The translations under genes and the position numbers were made by a program. Of a stretch of DNA of 64,000 nucleotides, positions 7,953-19,864 are shown one piece after another (position 1 is the first letter of the stretch; each line of letters begins with the position of its first letter). The notes beneath the pieces were generated by a model that saw nothing but the letters and a program-made list of their open reading frames with translations, had not been told where the DNA came from and ran no database searches. This DNA is from Actinotalea subterranea (GTDB lineage: Bacteria; Actinomycetota; Actinomycetes; Actinomycetales; Cellulomonadaceae): the NCBI RefSeq assembly GCF_008364845.1, contig NZ_VTTP01000004.1:1-64000 (forward strand), given 5' to 3'.

Positions 7953-10313
7953 TCACCGGTCCCGTGACGGGCGGCGGCGCTGACGCGAGATGAGCATGGC
8001 CTGGAGGTCACGCAGCGGCGCGCCCTCGGCGTCGGTGTGGTGCCGCTGCCAGTCGCCGTCTGCGGCGAGGTGCCACGAGGCGGTCCGCTCGTCCATGGAC
8101 ACGTCGAGCAGGTCGAGCAGCTCCGCGACGTGGTCCGCGTCCGCGATGCGCACGAGCGTCTCGACGCGGCGGTCGAGGTTGCGGTGCATGAGGTCCGCCG
8201 AGCCGATGAACACCTCGGGGGCGTCCCCGCCGTTCGCGAACGCGAAGATGCGCGCGTGCTCGAGGAACCGGCCGAGGATCGAGCGGACCCGGATGGTCTC
8301 GCTGAGCCCCGGGACGCCGGGCCGGACGGCGCAGATGCCGCGCACGACCAGGTCGACGGGCACCCCCGCCTGCGAGGCGCGGTACAGGGCGTCGATCGTG
8401 GCCTCGTCGACCACGGAGTTGACCTTGAACCGGATCCAGGCGGGCTTGCCCGCGAGGTGCGCGGCCGTCTCACGCTCGATGCGCTCGATGAGGCCCGACC
8501 GCACCGAGCGGGGCGCGACGAGCAGACGCTGGAAGCGCGCCTTGGGCGCGTACCCCGAGAGCTGGTTGAACAGCCGCGTCAGGTCCTGGCCGACCTCCTG
8601 GTCCGCGGTCAGCAGGCCCAGGTCCTCGTAGAGGCGCGCGGTCTTCGGGTTGTAGTTGCCGGTGCCGACGTGGCAGTAGCGGCGCAGGCCGTCGTTCTCC
8701 TGCCGCACCACGAGCGAGAGCTTGCAGTGCGTCTTGAGGCCCACGATGCCGTAGACCACGTGCACGCCCGCCTGCTCGAGCTTGCGCGCCCAGGAGATGT
8801 TGGCCTGCTCGTCGAACCGTGCCTTGATCTCGACGAGCGCGAGGACCTGCTTGCCGGCCTCGGCCGCGTCGATGAGGGAGTCGACGATCGGGGAGTCGCC
8901 CGACGTCCGGTACAGGGTCTGCTTGATCGCGAGCACCTTGGGGTCCGCCGCGGCCTGCGCGAGGAACGTCTGCACCGACGTCGCGAACGAGTCGTACGGG
9001 TGGTGCAGCAGGATGTCGCGCGTGCGGATCGCCGCGAAGATGTCCGTCGGCTGGGCGCTCTCGACCTCCGCGAGGTGGCGGTGCGTGCCGCCGACGAACC
9101 GCGGGTAGTGCAGGTCGCCGCGGTCGAGGTCCGCGATGAGGTTCAGTCCCGTGAGGTCCAGCGGCGCGGGCAGCTCGTACACCTCGCTCGGGTCCACCCC
9201 GAGCTCACGGATGAGCAGCTGGCGCACGCGCGGCGCGATGTCCTCGGCGACCTCGAGGCGCACGGGCGGGCCGAACCGGCGCCGCAGGAGCTCCTTCTCC
9301 ATCGCCTGGAGGATGTTCTCGGCGTCGTCCTCCTCGACCTCCACGTCCTCGTTGCGCGTGACCCGGAACGTGTGGTGCTCGCGCACCTCCATGCCCGGGA
9401 AGAGCGCGTCGAGGTGCACGGCGATGACGTCCTCGAGGGGCACGAACGACGTCGGGCCCTTCTCCGGGTCCGCCGTCTGCGTGCTGGGCGCCGACGGACG
9501 CCCGCGCGCGTCGACGGCGATGAAGCGCGGCAGCAGCGGCGGCACCTTGACGCGGGCGAAGTGCTCCTTGCCGGTCGTCGGGTTGATCACCACGACGGCC
9601 AGGTTGAGCGACAGGCCCGAGATGTAGGGGAACGGGTGCGCGGGGTCCACCGCGAGCGGGGTCAGGACGGGGAAGATCTGCCGGCGGAAGTACTTGTGCA
9701 GGCGCTCCTGCTCGTCGTTGCCCAGGTCGTCCCAGTGCACGAGCGTGATGCCCTCGGCGTCGAGCGCCGGCTGGACGGACCCGCTGAACACCGCCGAGTG
9801 ACGCTCCATGAGCTCCTGCGCGCGCGCGTCGATGGCCTCGAGGACCTGACGTGGGCTCAGGCCCGACGCCGCGGTCACCGCCATGCCGGTCGCGATGCGC
9901 CGCTTGAGGCCCGCGACCCGCACCATGAAGAACTCGTCGAGGTTCGAGGCGAAGATCGCGAGGAAGCGCACGCGCTCGAGGAGCGGCAGGCTCTCGTCCT
10001 CCGCGAGCTCGAGCACCCGCTGGTTGAACGCGAGCCAGGACAGCTCGCGGTCCCCGAACCGGTCGTCCGGCAGCGGCTCGTCGTGAGCGGGCACGGCCGA
10101 CGTGCCGGGCTCGTCGCTCGCGTCCGTGACGTCGGGCGGCGGCACCGAGGCGCCCACCGGTCCCGGTGTCTCGACGAGCCGGGCGGCCTCCTGGTCGAGC
10201 TCCTCGGCGAGGGCCTCCTCGTCCAGGCGGTCGGCCTCCCGGCTCTCGGGCGTGCTCAGGTCGCCGTCGGCAGCGGCGCGCTGGGCGGCGGCGGTGCGGG
10301 CGTCGGTGCTCAT
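7953..10313 (-). CDS. ppk1: RNA degradosome-type polyphosphate kinase 1
   Basis: A 786-residue enzyme that reversibly transfers the gamma phosphate of ATP onto polyphosphate. All PPK1 parts are present: the N-domain ([34 protein letters not shown]), the catalytic block [14 protein letters not shown] with the His that is autophosphorylated in this family, and [21 protein letters not shown] with the second conserved His. The first 90 residues are an extra acidic Pro/Ala-rich extension. The ATG at 10313 is 46 bases after the mshD stop. Together with the nearby Pit system it indicates polyphosphate metabolism. Confidence 0.95.
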   Translation of the reverse strand: MSTDARTAAAQRAAADGDLSTPESREADRLDEEALAEELDQEAARLVETPGPVGASVPPPDVTDASDEPGTSAVPAHDEPLPDDRFGDRELSWLAFNQRVLELAEDESLPLLERVRFLAIFASNLDEFFMVRVAGLKRRIATGMAVTAASGLSPRQVLEAIDARAQELMERHSAVFSGSVQPALDAEGITLVHWDDLGNDEQERLHKYFRRQIFPVLTPLAVDPAHPFPYISGLSLNLAVVVINPTTGKEHFARVKVPPLLPRFIAVDARGRPSAPSTQTADPEKGPTSFVPLEDVIAVHLDALFPGMEVREHHTFRVTRNEDVEVEEDDAENILQAMEKELLRRRFGPPVRLEVAEDIAPRVRQLLIRELGVDPSEVYELPAPLDLTGLNLIADLDRGDLHYPRFVGGTHRHLAEVESAQPTDIFAAIRTRDILLHHPYDSFATSVQTFLAQAAADPKVLAIKQTLYRTSGDSPIVDSLIDAAEAGKQVLALVEIKARFDEQANISWARKLEQAGVHVVYGIVGLKTHCKLSLVVRQENDGLRRYCHVGTGNYNPKTARLYEDLGLLTADQEVGQDLTRLFNQLSGYAPKARFQRLLVAPRSVRSGLIERIERETAAHLAGKPAWIRFKVNSVVDEATIDALYRASQAGVPVDLVVRGICAVRPGVPGLSETIRVRSILGRFLEHARIFAFANGGDAPEVFIGSADLMHRNLDRRVETLVRIADADHVAELLDLLDVSMDERTASWHLAADGDWQRHHTDAEGAPLRDLQAMLISRQRRRPSRDR

Positions 10314-10359
10314 GGGGGCAATCGTCGCACCCTCGGGTGAACGGTGGGGGACGAGCCGG

Positions 10360-11457
10360 TCAGCGGTACTGCACGTCGATGCGCGACGGCGCGAACCCGG
10401 CCCGCTCGTACGTGCGGACCGCGGCCGTGTTGGTCGCCTCGGTGTACAGCACCGCGCGCCGCAGGCCCCGGGCCGCGAGCCTCGCGAGGGTCGCCGCCGT
10501 GAGCAGCCGGCCGAGGCCACGCCCCTGCGCGTCCGGGTCGACGCCCAGCACGTAGAGCTCGCCCTCGTCGCTGCCCGGCTCGACCTTGAGCCACACCGAC
10601 GCCAGGAGTCGCCCGTCGTCCTCGGCGAGCAGGAGGTCGTCCGGCGAGAACCAGGGCTCACGCTCACGCGCCCGCAGGTCCTCGAGCGTCATGCGGCCCT
10701 GCTCGGGGTGCCCGGCGAACGCGCGCGCGTTGACCGCGAGCCACGCACCCTCGTCCTGCCCGACGACGAAGGCCCGCACCGTCACGCCGTCGGGGAGCGT
10801 CGGCGTGGGGGCGCTGTCCGGTGTGGTCGCTGCGGCCGGCGCCGCGGGGTTCGCCGGCGCCGCCGGGGCCGTGGGGTCGGCCGGGACGTCGGCCCCCAGG
10901 TCCCGCGTCATCCGCCACAGCTCACGCACGACACCCAGCCCGGCCGCAGCGGCGAGAGCCCGCGCACCGGGCAGGTTGCCGTGTGCCCACACGGCGGGGG
11001 ACGGGTGGCCCGCCGACACGACGTCCCCGCGGACACGGTCGAGGAGGGCCCTGCCGATGCCCTGGCGGCGCACGTCGGGGGCGACCACGAGCTCGGCGCT
11101 CGGCACCGCGGCGTCGGGGCGTCCGGCGGCCGCTGCACACTGCGCACCGGCGGCGGCAGAGGCAGGCGCGTCGTCGGGCACCTCGGCCTGGGCGTACCCG
11201 ACGAGCCGGTCGCCCGAGTGCACCGTCACGTGCAGGACCCTCGGGTGACCGCCCACCACGTCGGCGTCGTCCCCGCTGGCGCCCTCGCCGCTGCCGCCCT
11301 CGAGGCCTGCCTCGGTACCGCCCGCGAGGTGGAGGAGCGTCTGCTCGCCGAGCGCCTCGACGCCGTCGGCCTCCTCAGCGACCGCAGCGAGCGCGCGCAC
11401 CTCGGCGGCGGTCGTCGCGTCGAGCCGGCCCCAGTGGTGCTGCACGGTGGTGCCCAT
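10360..11457 (-). CDS. mshD: mycothiol synthase (double GNAT acetyltransferase)
   Basis: A 365-residue protein with two GNAT folds that adds the acetyl group in the last step of mycothiol synthesis. The N-terminal GNAT contains [21 protein letters not shown] and the C-terminal one [19 protein letters not shown], the acetyl-CoA pyrophosphate loop. Between them lies a Pro/Ala-rich linker (residues about 190-220) longer than usual. Mycothiol is specific to Actinobacteria, so the gene supports the taxonomic placement. It heads the mshD-ppk1-mutT1 run and is divergent from a flavoprotein gene. Confidence 0.92.
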   Translation of the reverse strand: MGTTVQHHWGRLDATTAAEVRALAAVAEEADGVEALGEQTLLHLAGGTEAGLEGGSGEGASGDDADVVGGHPRVLHVTVHSGDRLVGYAQAEVPDDAPASAAAGAQCAAAAGRPDAAVPSAELVVAPDVRRQGIGRALLDRVRGDVVSAGHPSPAVWAHGNLPGARALAAAAGLGVVRELWRMTRDLGADVPADPTAPAAPANPAAPAAATTPDSAPTPTLPDGVTVRAFVVGQDEGAWLAVNARAFAGHPEQGRMTLEDLRAREREPWFSPDDLLLAEDDGRLLASVWLKVEPGSDEGELYVLGVDPDAQGRGLGRLLTAATLARLAARGLRRAVLYTEATNTAAVRTYERAGFAPSRIDVQYR

Positions 11458-11604
11458 CCAGCCATCCCATCACGCCGGCGTGGCGCACGGGGGTCGGGCG
11501 GGGGTGGGCCGCCCGGGTGACGTGCGGAACGTCCCCGGCGCGCTGGCCGTTGGACAGCCGTCGCACGGTGGAGGATCGTGCGGGAGCGCACAGGGGGAGG
11601 CGGA

Positions 11605-12684
11605 GTGGACCGGGTCGACGTGCTCGTCGTGGGCGCCGGGCAGGCGGGTCTCTCCGCGGCGTACCACCTCACGCGCGCGGGCCTGCGGCCAGGCCACGGC
11701 ATGGTGGTGCTCGACGCCGGCGAGCGCCCGGGCGGCGCGTGGCAGCACCGGTGGGACGGGCTGACGATGGCGCACGCCCACGGCGTCCACGAGCTGCCGG
11801 GCATGGCGCTGCCCGACGTCGACCCGCAGGAGCGCGCGTCCGCTGCGGTCGCCCGGTACTTCGCCGCCTACGAGGCCGAGTTCGGGCTCGACGTCGTCCG
11901 GCCCGTGCGCGTCCGCCGGGTGCGCGAGGCGACGCCCGACGAGGGGGCCGGGCTGCTCGTCGTCGAGACCGACCGCGGGACGTGGCTCACGCGCGGGCTC
12001 GTCAACGCCACGGGCACGTGGGACAAGCCCTTCTGGCCGTCCTACCCGGGACGCGCGGACTTCGCCGGCCGCCAGCTCCACGCGCACGACTACCGGACGC
12101 CCGACGACGTCGCCGGCCAGCACGTCGTGGTCGTCGGGGGCGGCACCTCGGCCGTGCAGATCCTGCTCGAGATCGCCGAGGTCACGACCACCACGTGGGT
12201 CGCGCGCCGCGAGCCCATCTTCGCCGAGGCGGACTTCGACGAGGACGCGCGCCGGGCGGCCGTCGCGAAGGTCGAGGAGCGCACGCGCGCGGGCCTCCCG
12301 CCGCAGAGCGTCGTCTCGGTCACCGGGCTGCCGCTGACCGACGCCAACCGGAAGGGCCTCGAGAGCGGTGTGCTGCGACGCCTGCCGATGTTCGAGCGCA
12401 TCGTGCCCGACGGCGTCGTGTGGGCGGCGCGCGACGTCCCGCCCGCACCCCCGCACCGGGAGGCGGGCGTGATCCTGTGGGCCACCGGCTACCGGCCGGC
12501 GCTCGACCACCTCGCCCCCCTGCGCCTGCGCTGCGCCGGCGGGGGGATCGTCATGGACGGCACCCAGGTGGTGGGCGAGCCGCGGGTCCAGCTCGTCGGC
12601 TACGGGCCCACGGCGAGCACCGTCGGGGCCAACCGTGCGGGGCGCACCGCGGTCCGCAACCTGCGCAGGCTGCTCGGCCTCTGA
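11605..12684 (+). CDS. FAD/NAD(P)-dependent flavin monooxygenase-like oxidoreductase
   Basis: A 359-residue flavoprotein with two dinucleotide folds: the FAD site VDVLVVGAGQAGLSAAYHL at the N-terminus and the NADPH site VVVVGGGTSAVQILLEIAE near the middle. The conserved FATGYRP-like block reads LWATGYRPALDHL. This is the pattern of class B flavin monooxygenase / thioredoxin-reductase-like proteins (YpdA/CzcO type). I chose the GTG at 11605 because AGGGGGAGG lies just before it; an upstream in-frame GTG at 11578 lacks a clear ribosome site. Substrate unknown. Confidence 0.85.
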   Translation: MDRVDVLVVGAGQAGLSAAYHLTRAGLRPGHGMVVLDAGERPGGAWQHRWDGLTMAHAHGVHELPGMALPDVDPQERASAAVARYFAAYEAEFGLDVVRPVRVRRVREATPDEGAGLLVVETDRGTWLTRGLVNATGTWDKPFWPSYPGRADFAGRQLHAHDYRTPDDVAGQHVVVVGGGTSAVQILLEIAEVTTTTWVARREPIFAEADFDEDARRAAVAKVEERTRAGLPPQSVVSVTGLPLTDANRKGLESGVLRRLPMFERIVPDGVVWAARDVPPAPPHREAGVILWATGYRPALDHLAPLRLRCAGGGIVMDGTQVVGEPRVQLVGYGPTASTVGANRAGRTAVRNLRRLLGL

Positions 12685-12724
12685 GCCGACACCCGAGCCC
12701 GCGCAGGTCGCGTCCGCACGGCCG

Positions 12725-14767
12725 TCAGTCGGCGGACCCCGTCGGCTGGTTCAGGCCCGCCGAGATGAGGTCCATGACCGTGGAGTCGGCGAGCGTCGTG
12801 ACGTCGCCGACCGTCCGGTGCTCCGCGACGTCCCGCAGCAGACGGCGCATGATCTTGCCGGACCGCGTCTTGGGCAGCTCCTGCACGACGAGGATGGTGC
12901 GCGGCTTGGCGATCGGCCCGATCTCCTTGGCGACGTGCGCGCGCAGGGTCGCGGCGACGTCGGCCCCCTCGCCCGGCTCGTCCACGCGCTCGCGGTACTC
13001 GGCGCGCAGGATGACGAACGCCACGACGGCCTGGCCCGTGGTCTCGTCGCTCGCGCCGACGACAGCGGCCTCCGCGACCATCGGGTGCGAGACGAGCGCG
13101 GACTCGATCTCGGTCGTCGACAGGCGGTGCCCGGAGATGTTCATGACGTCGTCCACGCGGCCCAGCAGCCAGATGTCGCCGTCGGCGTCCTTCTTGGCGC
13201 CGTCGCCCGCGAAGTAGATGCCGGGGAACCGGGACCAGTACGTGTCGACGAACCGCTGCTGGTCGCCCCAGATGCCGCGGAGCATCGCGGGCCACGGCTC
13301 GGTGAGCACGAGGTAGCCGCCCGAGCCGTTGGGCACGGGGCGTGCCTCCTCGTCGACGACGTCCGCCGCGATGCCGGGCAGCGGCGTCTGCGCGGAGCCG
13401 GGCTTCGCGGCCGTGACCCCGGGCAGCGGGGAGATCATGATCCCGCCGGTCTCCGTCTGCCACCACGTGTCCACCACGGGCGTGCGCTCGCCGCCGATGA
13501 CCCGGCGGTACCACATCCACGCCTCCGGGTTGATCGGCTCACCGACGCTGCCGAGCACGCGCAGCGACGACAGGTCGAACTGGCCGGGGATGTCCTCGCC
13601 CCACTTCATGCACGTGCGGATGGCGGTGGGCGCCGTGTAGAGGATCGTCACGCCGTACTTGGCGACGATCTCCCACCAGCGGCCCTTGTGCGGCGTGTCA
13701 GGCGTTCCCTCGTAGATGACCTGCGTGGCGCCGTTCACGAGCGGGGCGTACACGATGTAGCTGTGCCCGGTGACCCAGCCGACGTCGGCCGTGCACCAGT
13801 ACACGTCCGTCTCGGGCTTGAGGTCGAACACGTTCAGGTGCGTGTAGGCGGTCTGCGTCAGGTACCCACCGGTCGTGTGGAAGATGCCCTTGGGCTTCCC
13901 GGTGGTGCCCGACGTGTAGAGGATGAACAGCGGGTGCTCGGACTCGACCCACACCGGCTCGTGCTCGTCGGACTCGGCCTCGAGCGCCTCGTGCCACCAG
14001 ACGTCGCGCCCCGCGGTCCACGCGACGTCGGCCCCGGTGCGCCGCACCACGAGGACGTGGCGCACCGTGTGCGCGCCGCTGCCGTCGATCGGTCCCAGCG
14101 CGTCCTGCTCGCCGCCCAGCGCCTCGTCGACGGCCGGCTTGAGCGCGCTCGGCGTACCGCGGCGGAAGCCGCCGTCCGCGGTGATGACCAGGACGGCGCC
14201 CGCGTCATCGATGCGCGAGCGCAGCGCCTCCGCGGAGAACCCGCCGAACACCACGGAGTGCACCGCGCCGATGCGCGCGCACGCCAGCATCGCGATGACG
14301 GCCTCGGGGATCATCGGCAGGTAGATCGCGACCCGGTCGCCCGTCGTGACACCGAGCCGGACCAGGGCGTTGGCCGCGCGCGAGACCTCGCGCTGCAGCT
14401 CCGCGTACGTGAGCGTCCTGGTGTCGCCCGGCTCGCCCTCGAAGTGCAGCGCGACCCGGTCGCCGCGGCCGGCCTCCACGTGCCTGTCCACGGCGTTGTG
14501 GCAGGCGTTGAGGCGGCCGTCGCCGAACCACCGCGCGACGGGGGCGGCGGACCAGTCCAGGACCTCCGTGAACGGGGTCTGCCAGGACAGGAGCGTGCGG
14601 GCCTGCTCCGCCCAGAAGCCGAGGCGGTCCGCCGATGCCCAGGCGTAGATCTCGGAGCCGACGTTCGCCTGGGCCGCGAACTCGGCGCTGGGCGGGAAGC
14701 GGCGTTCTTCGACGGAGAGGTTCTCGAGGGCGGGTGAGGAGCCGCCGTTGGACACGTCGTGGGTCAC
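12725..14767 (-). CDS. acs: acetyl-CoA synthetase
   Basis: A 680-residue AMP-forming acetate:CoA ligase. The adenylate-forming core motifs are clear: [20 protein letters not shown], the acyl pocket region [23 protein letters not shown] and [17 protein letters not shown]. The C-terminal RSGKIMRR contains the lysine that is acetylated for control in this family. The GTG start follows GGAGGA on the coding strand. It is a single-gene unit that converges on the flavoprotein gene and lets the cell reuse acetate, which fits a mixed-acid fermenter. Confidence 0.96.
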   Translation of the reverse strand: MTHDVSNGGSSPALENLSVEERRFPPSAEFAAQANVGSEIYAWASADRLGFWAEQARTLLSWQTPFTEVLDWSAAPVARWFGDGRLNACHNAVDRHVEAGRGDRVALHFEGEPGDTRTLTYAELQREVSRAANALVRLGVTTGDRVAIYLPMIPEAVIAMLACARIGAVHSVVFGGFSAEALRSRIDDAGAVLVITADGGFRRGTPSALKPAVDEALGGEQDALGPIDGSGAHTVRHVLVVRRTGADVAWTAGRDVWWHEALEAESDEHEPVWVESEHPLFILYTSGTTGKPKGIFHTTGGYLTQTAYTHLNVFDLKPETDVYWCTADVGWVTGHSYIVYAPLVNGATQVIYEGTPDTPHKGRWWEIVAKYGVTILYTAPTAIRTCMKWGEDIPGQFDLSSLRVLGSVGEPINPEAWMWYRRVIGGERTPVVDTWWQTETGGIMISPLPGVTAAKPGSAQTPLPGIAADVVDEEARPVPNGSGGYLVLTEPWPAMLRGIWGDQQRFVDTYWSRFPGIYFAGDGAKKDADGDIWLLGRVDDVMNISGHRLSTTEIESALVSHPMVAEAAVVGASDETTGQAVVAFVILRAEYRERVDEPGEGADVAATLRAHVAKEIGPIAKPRTILVVQELPKTRSGKIMRRLLRDVAEHRTVGDVTTLADSTVMDLISAGLNQPTGSAD

Positions 14768-15013
14768 AGTTCCTCCGGGCGCAGCGTCAGTGGTGCGGAC
14801 GGTGCACCGGCGTGCCGGTGCCCTTGGATGGTAGACGCCCCGCGGGTGGGGCGCGCCAGTTCCAGGATCTTGGTCCCTTGACGCCGTCAGCGCACCCCCG
14901 ACGCAGCGAACCCCGACGGCGCGCCCCTCGGCGGCGGAGCACCCCCCGGCGGAGCGCACCCACGGCGGAGCGCCGCCCGCGGCGCGCGGCCGCTCAGCCC
15001 ACGCGGTCGGGCG

Positions 15014-16159
15014 TCACGCCGTCCGCTCGACGTGGGCCGCGGCCTCGTCGCGCTCCTCGCGCGCGCGGGCCACCGTCGACTCGCGGCGCCTGACGTCCTC
15101 GGCCGCGGCGTCCGCGGTCGCCACGCCCTGCGCCCACCGGCGACCCGCCCGCCGGGCCAGCCCGGCCACGAGGCCGGCCGCGACGAGCAGCCCGCCGGTC
15201 ACGAGCAGTGCGCCGCTGCGGGCGTGGTCGCCCAGTTCGTCAGCCGCTGCGGGCAGCACCCGACCACCGGCGACCACGGCCATCACGTCCTCGACGACCC
15301 CGGGCAGGAACAGGTACATCACGCCCAGGGCGACGCCCCACACGAGACCGCCCGTGAGGGGGACCGCGGGCGACCAGACGCCGAGCAGCACGACGACCAC
15401 GAGCAGGAGCACCGCGAGGCCGAGCAGGGTCAGCCCGAGGGCGTCCGACGCGGGGCCGTCGTTGCCGGTCGCGTCACGCAACCGCTCGACGCCGATGCCG
15501 ACGAGCAGGAGGGCCACGGGTGTCAGGACAAGGCCCAGCAGCACGCCGAGGAGGTGCCGGCCGATGCCCGGCCGCGACGGGCGCTCCGGCAGGTCGCGCC
15601 GGGCCGCAGCGAGCGCGCGCTCCTCGTCGGCCTGCCGCTCCTCCGCGATGCGCAGCCGAGCGACCGCATCCTGGTGCTCGGTCTCCCGCTCGATCGCGAG
15701 CTGCCGGTCGACGACCTCCGGGTCCTCGCGCAGCGCGCGGCGGGTGTCACGACGCTCCGCGGCTGCAGCAGCGCCCGCGGCGGCCGCGCCGGTCAGCCCG
15801 GCCGACGCGGGCAGCACCGCCGTGCGGTCCACGCCCGCCACCGGGTTGCCGGGCGTGGCCTGCGGCTTCCCGGCCGAGGTGGTGACGGGGTTGCCCGGCG
15901 TCGCGAGGGGCGACGGGCCGGGCGTCGTGAGCGGGGAGACGTCGGGCGTGGTCAGCGGCGGCACGGGCGGGTAGGGCCGCGCCGCGGCGTGCTGGCCGGC
16001 GCCGGCGTCGAGCACCGGTGCGGTGGGGGTGGTCGCGGCGGTGGTCTGCGCGGTCGGATCGACCGGGCCGGTGGCGTCCCGCGTCGTGTCCGCCGCCGGG
16101 GCAGGCTCCGACGCGTGGGGGTCGCGCTCGTCGGGGTCCCGGTTCGTGGGCGTGGACAT
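15014..16159 (-). CDS. hypothetical four-TM membrane protein with Pro/Thr-rich N-terminus
   Basis: A 381-residue protein that I do not recognise. Residues 1-130 are low-complexity and disordered-looking, with repeated PLTTPG/SPLATPGNPV units and an Ala tract. A charged helical stretch (EDPEVVDRQLAIERETEHQDA) that may form a coiled coil comes next. Four hydrophobic segments follow between residues about 205 and 345 (LLGVLLGLVLTPVALLLVGI, LTLLGLAVLLLVVVVLLGV and two more), and the C-terminus is a charged helix. The ATG start follows a GGAG ribosome site. No partner gene is coupled to it. Confidence 0.7.
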   Translation of the reverse strand: MSTPTNRDPDERDPHASEPAPAADTTRDATGPVDPTAQTTAATTPTAPVLDAGAGQHAAARPYPPVPPLTTPDVSPLTTPGPSPLATPGNPVTTSAGKPQATPGNPVAGVDRTAVLPASAGLTGAAAAGAAAAAERRDTRRALREDPEVVDRQLAIERETEHQDAVARLRIAEERQADEERALAAARRDLPERPSRPGIGRHLLGVLLGLVLTPVALLLVGIGVERLRDATGNDGPASDALGLTLLGLAVLLLVVVVLLGVWSPAVPLTGGLVWGVALGVMYLFLPGVVEDVMAVVAGGRVLPAAADELGDHARSGALLVTGGLLVAAGLVAGLARRAGRRWAQGVATADAAAEDVRRRESTVARAREERDEAAAHVERTA

Positions 16160-16242
16160 CTCGGCTCCTGTCGGCTCGGGCGGGCTCCCTGAGGGCAGGG
16201 GAACTCGCTTCAACCTAGCGCCGACGCCACGGCTGTGCCCGG

Positions 16243-17100
16243 TCAGACGGGCTCGGTCACACCCGCCTCGACCGGGGTCGCCGGGACCGTGACGGCCTCG
16301 GCGGGGGCCGTCCCGACGCCGGGGGTGCGCCGCGTGCGGCCCGCGACGGCGAACGCGGCGCCGACGAACAGGGCGCCGCCGACGGTGTTGCCCAGACCCA
16401 CGACCGTCATGTTCCGGCCGAACTCCGCCCAGCTCGTCTCGGGGAGACCGCCGATGAGCCCGATCGCGAAGGTCGTCATGTTCGCGACGACGTGCTCGAA
16501 CCCGGACGTGATGAAGGCGAGCAGGCACCAGAAGACGACGGCGAGCTTGGCGCCCTCGGACTTCAGGCGCGCCCCGGCCCAGATGGCGAGGCACACGAGC
16601 ATGTTGCACAGGACGCCGCGCCAGAAGAGCTGGCCGATCGTCTCGTCGGCCTTGTGCTCGAGCATCGACGCGATCATGTCGCCGCCCGGGGTGCCCGGCA
16701 GCACGACGCCGGAGAGGTGGATCATGCCGGCGAACACGAACGCGCCCGCCATGTTGCCGCCGAACGAGAAGAGCAGCGTCCCGCCGCTGCGGAGCCACGT
16801 GGTGCGGCCCCCGAGCGCGCCCTGGGTGAGGGTCATCATGTTCGAGGTCGCGAGCTCACCCCCGGCGGCGACGACGAGCGTCAGGGCGACACCGAAGACG
16901 AGGCCCTGGACCAGGGCCTGGAACGGCGATCCCGCGTCCCGGAGCGGGCCCGCGGCGCTGACCATGAGGACCACGGCGATGCCGATGAAGGACCCGGCGA
17001 GCATCGCCTGCACGAGGTAGGAGACGGGGTCCGCGGTCGACGCGACCTTCTTGACCGCCGTCTGGTGCTGGGCGGCGAGGGTCTCGGGCAGTGTGAGCAC
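16243..17100 (-). CDS. formate/nitrite transporter (FNT) family channel
   Basis: About 285 residues with six hydrophobic segments, a member of the FocA/NirC pentameric channel family that moves formate, nitrite or hydrosulfide. Supporting blocks are LAGSFIGIAVVLMVSAAGPL, GGELATSNMMTLTQGAL, FGGNMAGAFVFAGMI and CNMLVCLAIWAGARL plus GFEHVVANMTTFAIGL; the FEHxxAN signature is exact. The start is uncertain: GTG at 17100 gives LTLPETLAAQ at the N-terminus, and a longer GTG start at 17130 is also open. With class III ribonucleotide reductase in the same window, a role in anaerobic formate or nitrite handling is plausible. Confidence 0.9.
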   Translation of the reverse strand: MLTLPETLAAQHQTAVKKVASTADPVSYLVQAMLAGSFIGIAVVLMVSAAGPLRDAGSPFQALVQGLVFGVALTLVVAAGGELATSNMMTLTQGALGGRTTWLRSGGTLLFSFGGNMAGAFVFAGMIHLSGVVLPGTPGGDMIASMLEHKADETIGQLFWRGVLCNMLVCLAIWAGARLKSEGAKLAVVFWCLLAFITSGFEHVVANMTTFAIGLIGGLPETSWAEFGRNMTVVGLGNTVGGALFVGAAFAVAGRTRRTPGVGTAPAEAVTVPATPVEAGVTEPV

Positions 17101-17267
17101 ACCACGAGGGTGCCGCCCCCGTGCGGCCACGTCATGGGACGAAAGCCCGCAGGGCCCGCGGAAGGACCTCGCGCGGAGCCACGGTGTGAGCAGCGTTACA
17201 CCGATCCGGGGCCCGATGCGCGGCTCGCGGTGCGGGAGATGCCCGCACCCTCTGCTTGGCTGGCGCC

Positions 17268-18371
17268 GTGACCTCTCGCCTCTTCCAGCCCCTGACCCTG
17301 CGCGGCCTCACGCTGCGCAACCGCGTGTGGCTCGCGCCCATGTGCCAGTACTCCTCGACCGACGGCATGCCGTCGGACTGGCACCTCGTGCACCTCGGCG
17401 CGCGCGCCGCCGGAGGGTTCGGGCTCCTGCTCGTCGAGGCGACCGCCGTCGTGCCGGAGGGCCGCATCACGCCCCAGGACACGGGGCTGTGGAACGACGC
17501 GCAGGCGACGGCCTGGGCCCGGGTCGTCGACTTCGCCCACGCGCGCGGCGCGGCCGTCGGCGTCCAGCTCGCCCACGCGGGTCGCAAGGCCTCGACGTTC
17601 CGTCCGTGGGACGCCCGGCACGGCACGGTCCCGCCCGAGGACGGCGGCTGGCCCACGGTCGGCCCCTCGGCGCTCGCGTTCGAGGGCTACGTGGAGCCCG
17701 CAGCGCTGACGCCCGAGCAGCTCGACGGCGTGGTCGACGCCTTCGCGGCGGCCACGCACCGCGCCCACGCCGCGGGCTTCGACGTCGTCGAGGTCCACGC
17801 CGCGCACGGCTACCTGCTGCACCAGTTCCTCTCCCCGCTGTCCAACCGGCGCACCGACGAGTACGGCGGTTCCCTCGAGAACCGGGTGCGCCTCCTCGAG
17901 CGCGTCGTCGTCGCGGTGCGCGCCGCGTGGCCCGAGCGCAAGCCCGTGATGGTCCGCGTCTCCGCGACCGACTGGGCCGACGGCGGCCTGACCGTCGAGG
18001 ACGTCGTCGAGGTGACCCGCCGCCTCGCCGGCCTCGGCGTCGACCTCGTCGACGTGTCGTCGGGCGGCAACGTCGCCGGCGCCATCCCCGTCGGCCCCGG
18101 CTACCAGGTGCCGCTCGCGCGTGCCGTGCGCGAGGGCTCGGGGCTGCCGGTCTCCGCCGTCGGGCTCCTCACGTCGGCCGAGCAGGCCGAGCAGGTCCTC
18201 GTCGACGGTGCCGCGGACGCCGTGATGATCGGCCGGCTCGCGCTGCGCGACCCGATGTGGCCCCTGCGTGCCGCGCACGAGCTCGGTGCGGACGCGGGGC
18301 ACGGGATGCCCGACGACGCCGAGGCGAGCGTCGTGTGGCAGCCCCAGTACGTGCGCGGCGCCTGGCGCTGA
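17268..18371 (+). CDS. NADH:flavin oxidoreductase, Old Yellow Enzyme (YqjM-like) family
   Basis: A 367-residue TIM-barrel flavoprotein that reduces activated C=C bonds with NAD(P)H. The FMN-binding start TLRNRVWLAPMCQYSS includes the Cys typical of YqjM-class enzymes. VEVHAAHGYLLHQFLSPLSN and NRRTDEYGGSLENRVR are family signatures, and the C-terminal SAVGLLTSAEQAEQVL plus DAVMIGRLALRDP bind the FMN phosphate. The GTG at 17268 is preferred over an in-frame TTG 12 bases upstream. It converges with the malic enzyme gene. Physiological substrate unknown. Confidence 0.93.
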   Translation: MTSRLFQPLTLRGLTLRNRVWLAPMCQYSSTDGMPSDWHLVHLGARAAGGFGLLLVEATAVVPEGRITPQDTGLWNDAQATAWARVVDFAHARGAAVGVQLAHAGRKASTFRPWDARHGTVPPEDGGWPTVGPSALAFEGYVEPAALTPEQLDGVVDAFAAATHRAHAAGFDVVEVHAAHGYLLHQFLSPLSNRRTDEYGGSLENRVRLLERVVVAVRAAWPERKPVMVRVSATDWADGGLTVEDVVEVTRRLAGLGVDLVDVSSGGNVAGAIPVGPGYQVPLARAVREGSGLPVSAVGLLTSAEQAEQVLVDGAADAVMIGRLALRDPMWPLRAAHELGADAGHGMPDDAEASVVWQPQYVRGAWR

Positions 18372-18390
18372 ACCCTCGCCGTCCCGGTGC

Positions 18391-19809
<1,419 letters not shown>

Positions 19810-19864
19810 GCGGCCATTGTGCAGGCCCGACCGTGCAGGCGGCGCGCACACCTAGGCTGGCCCG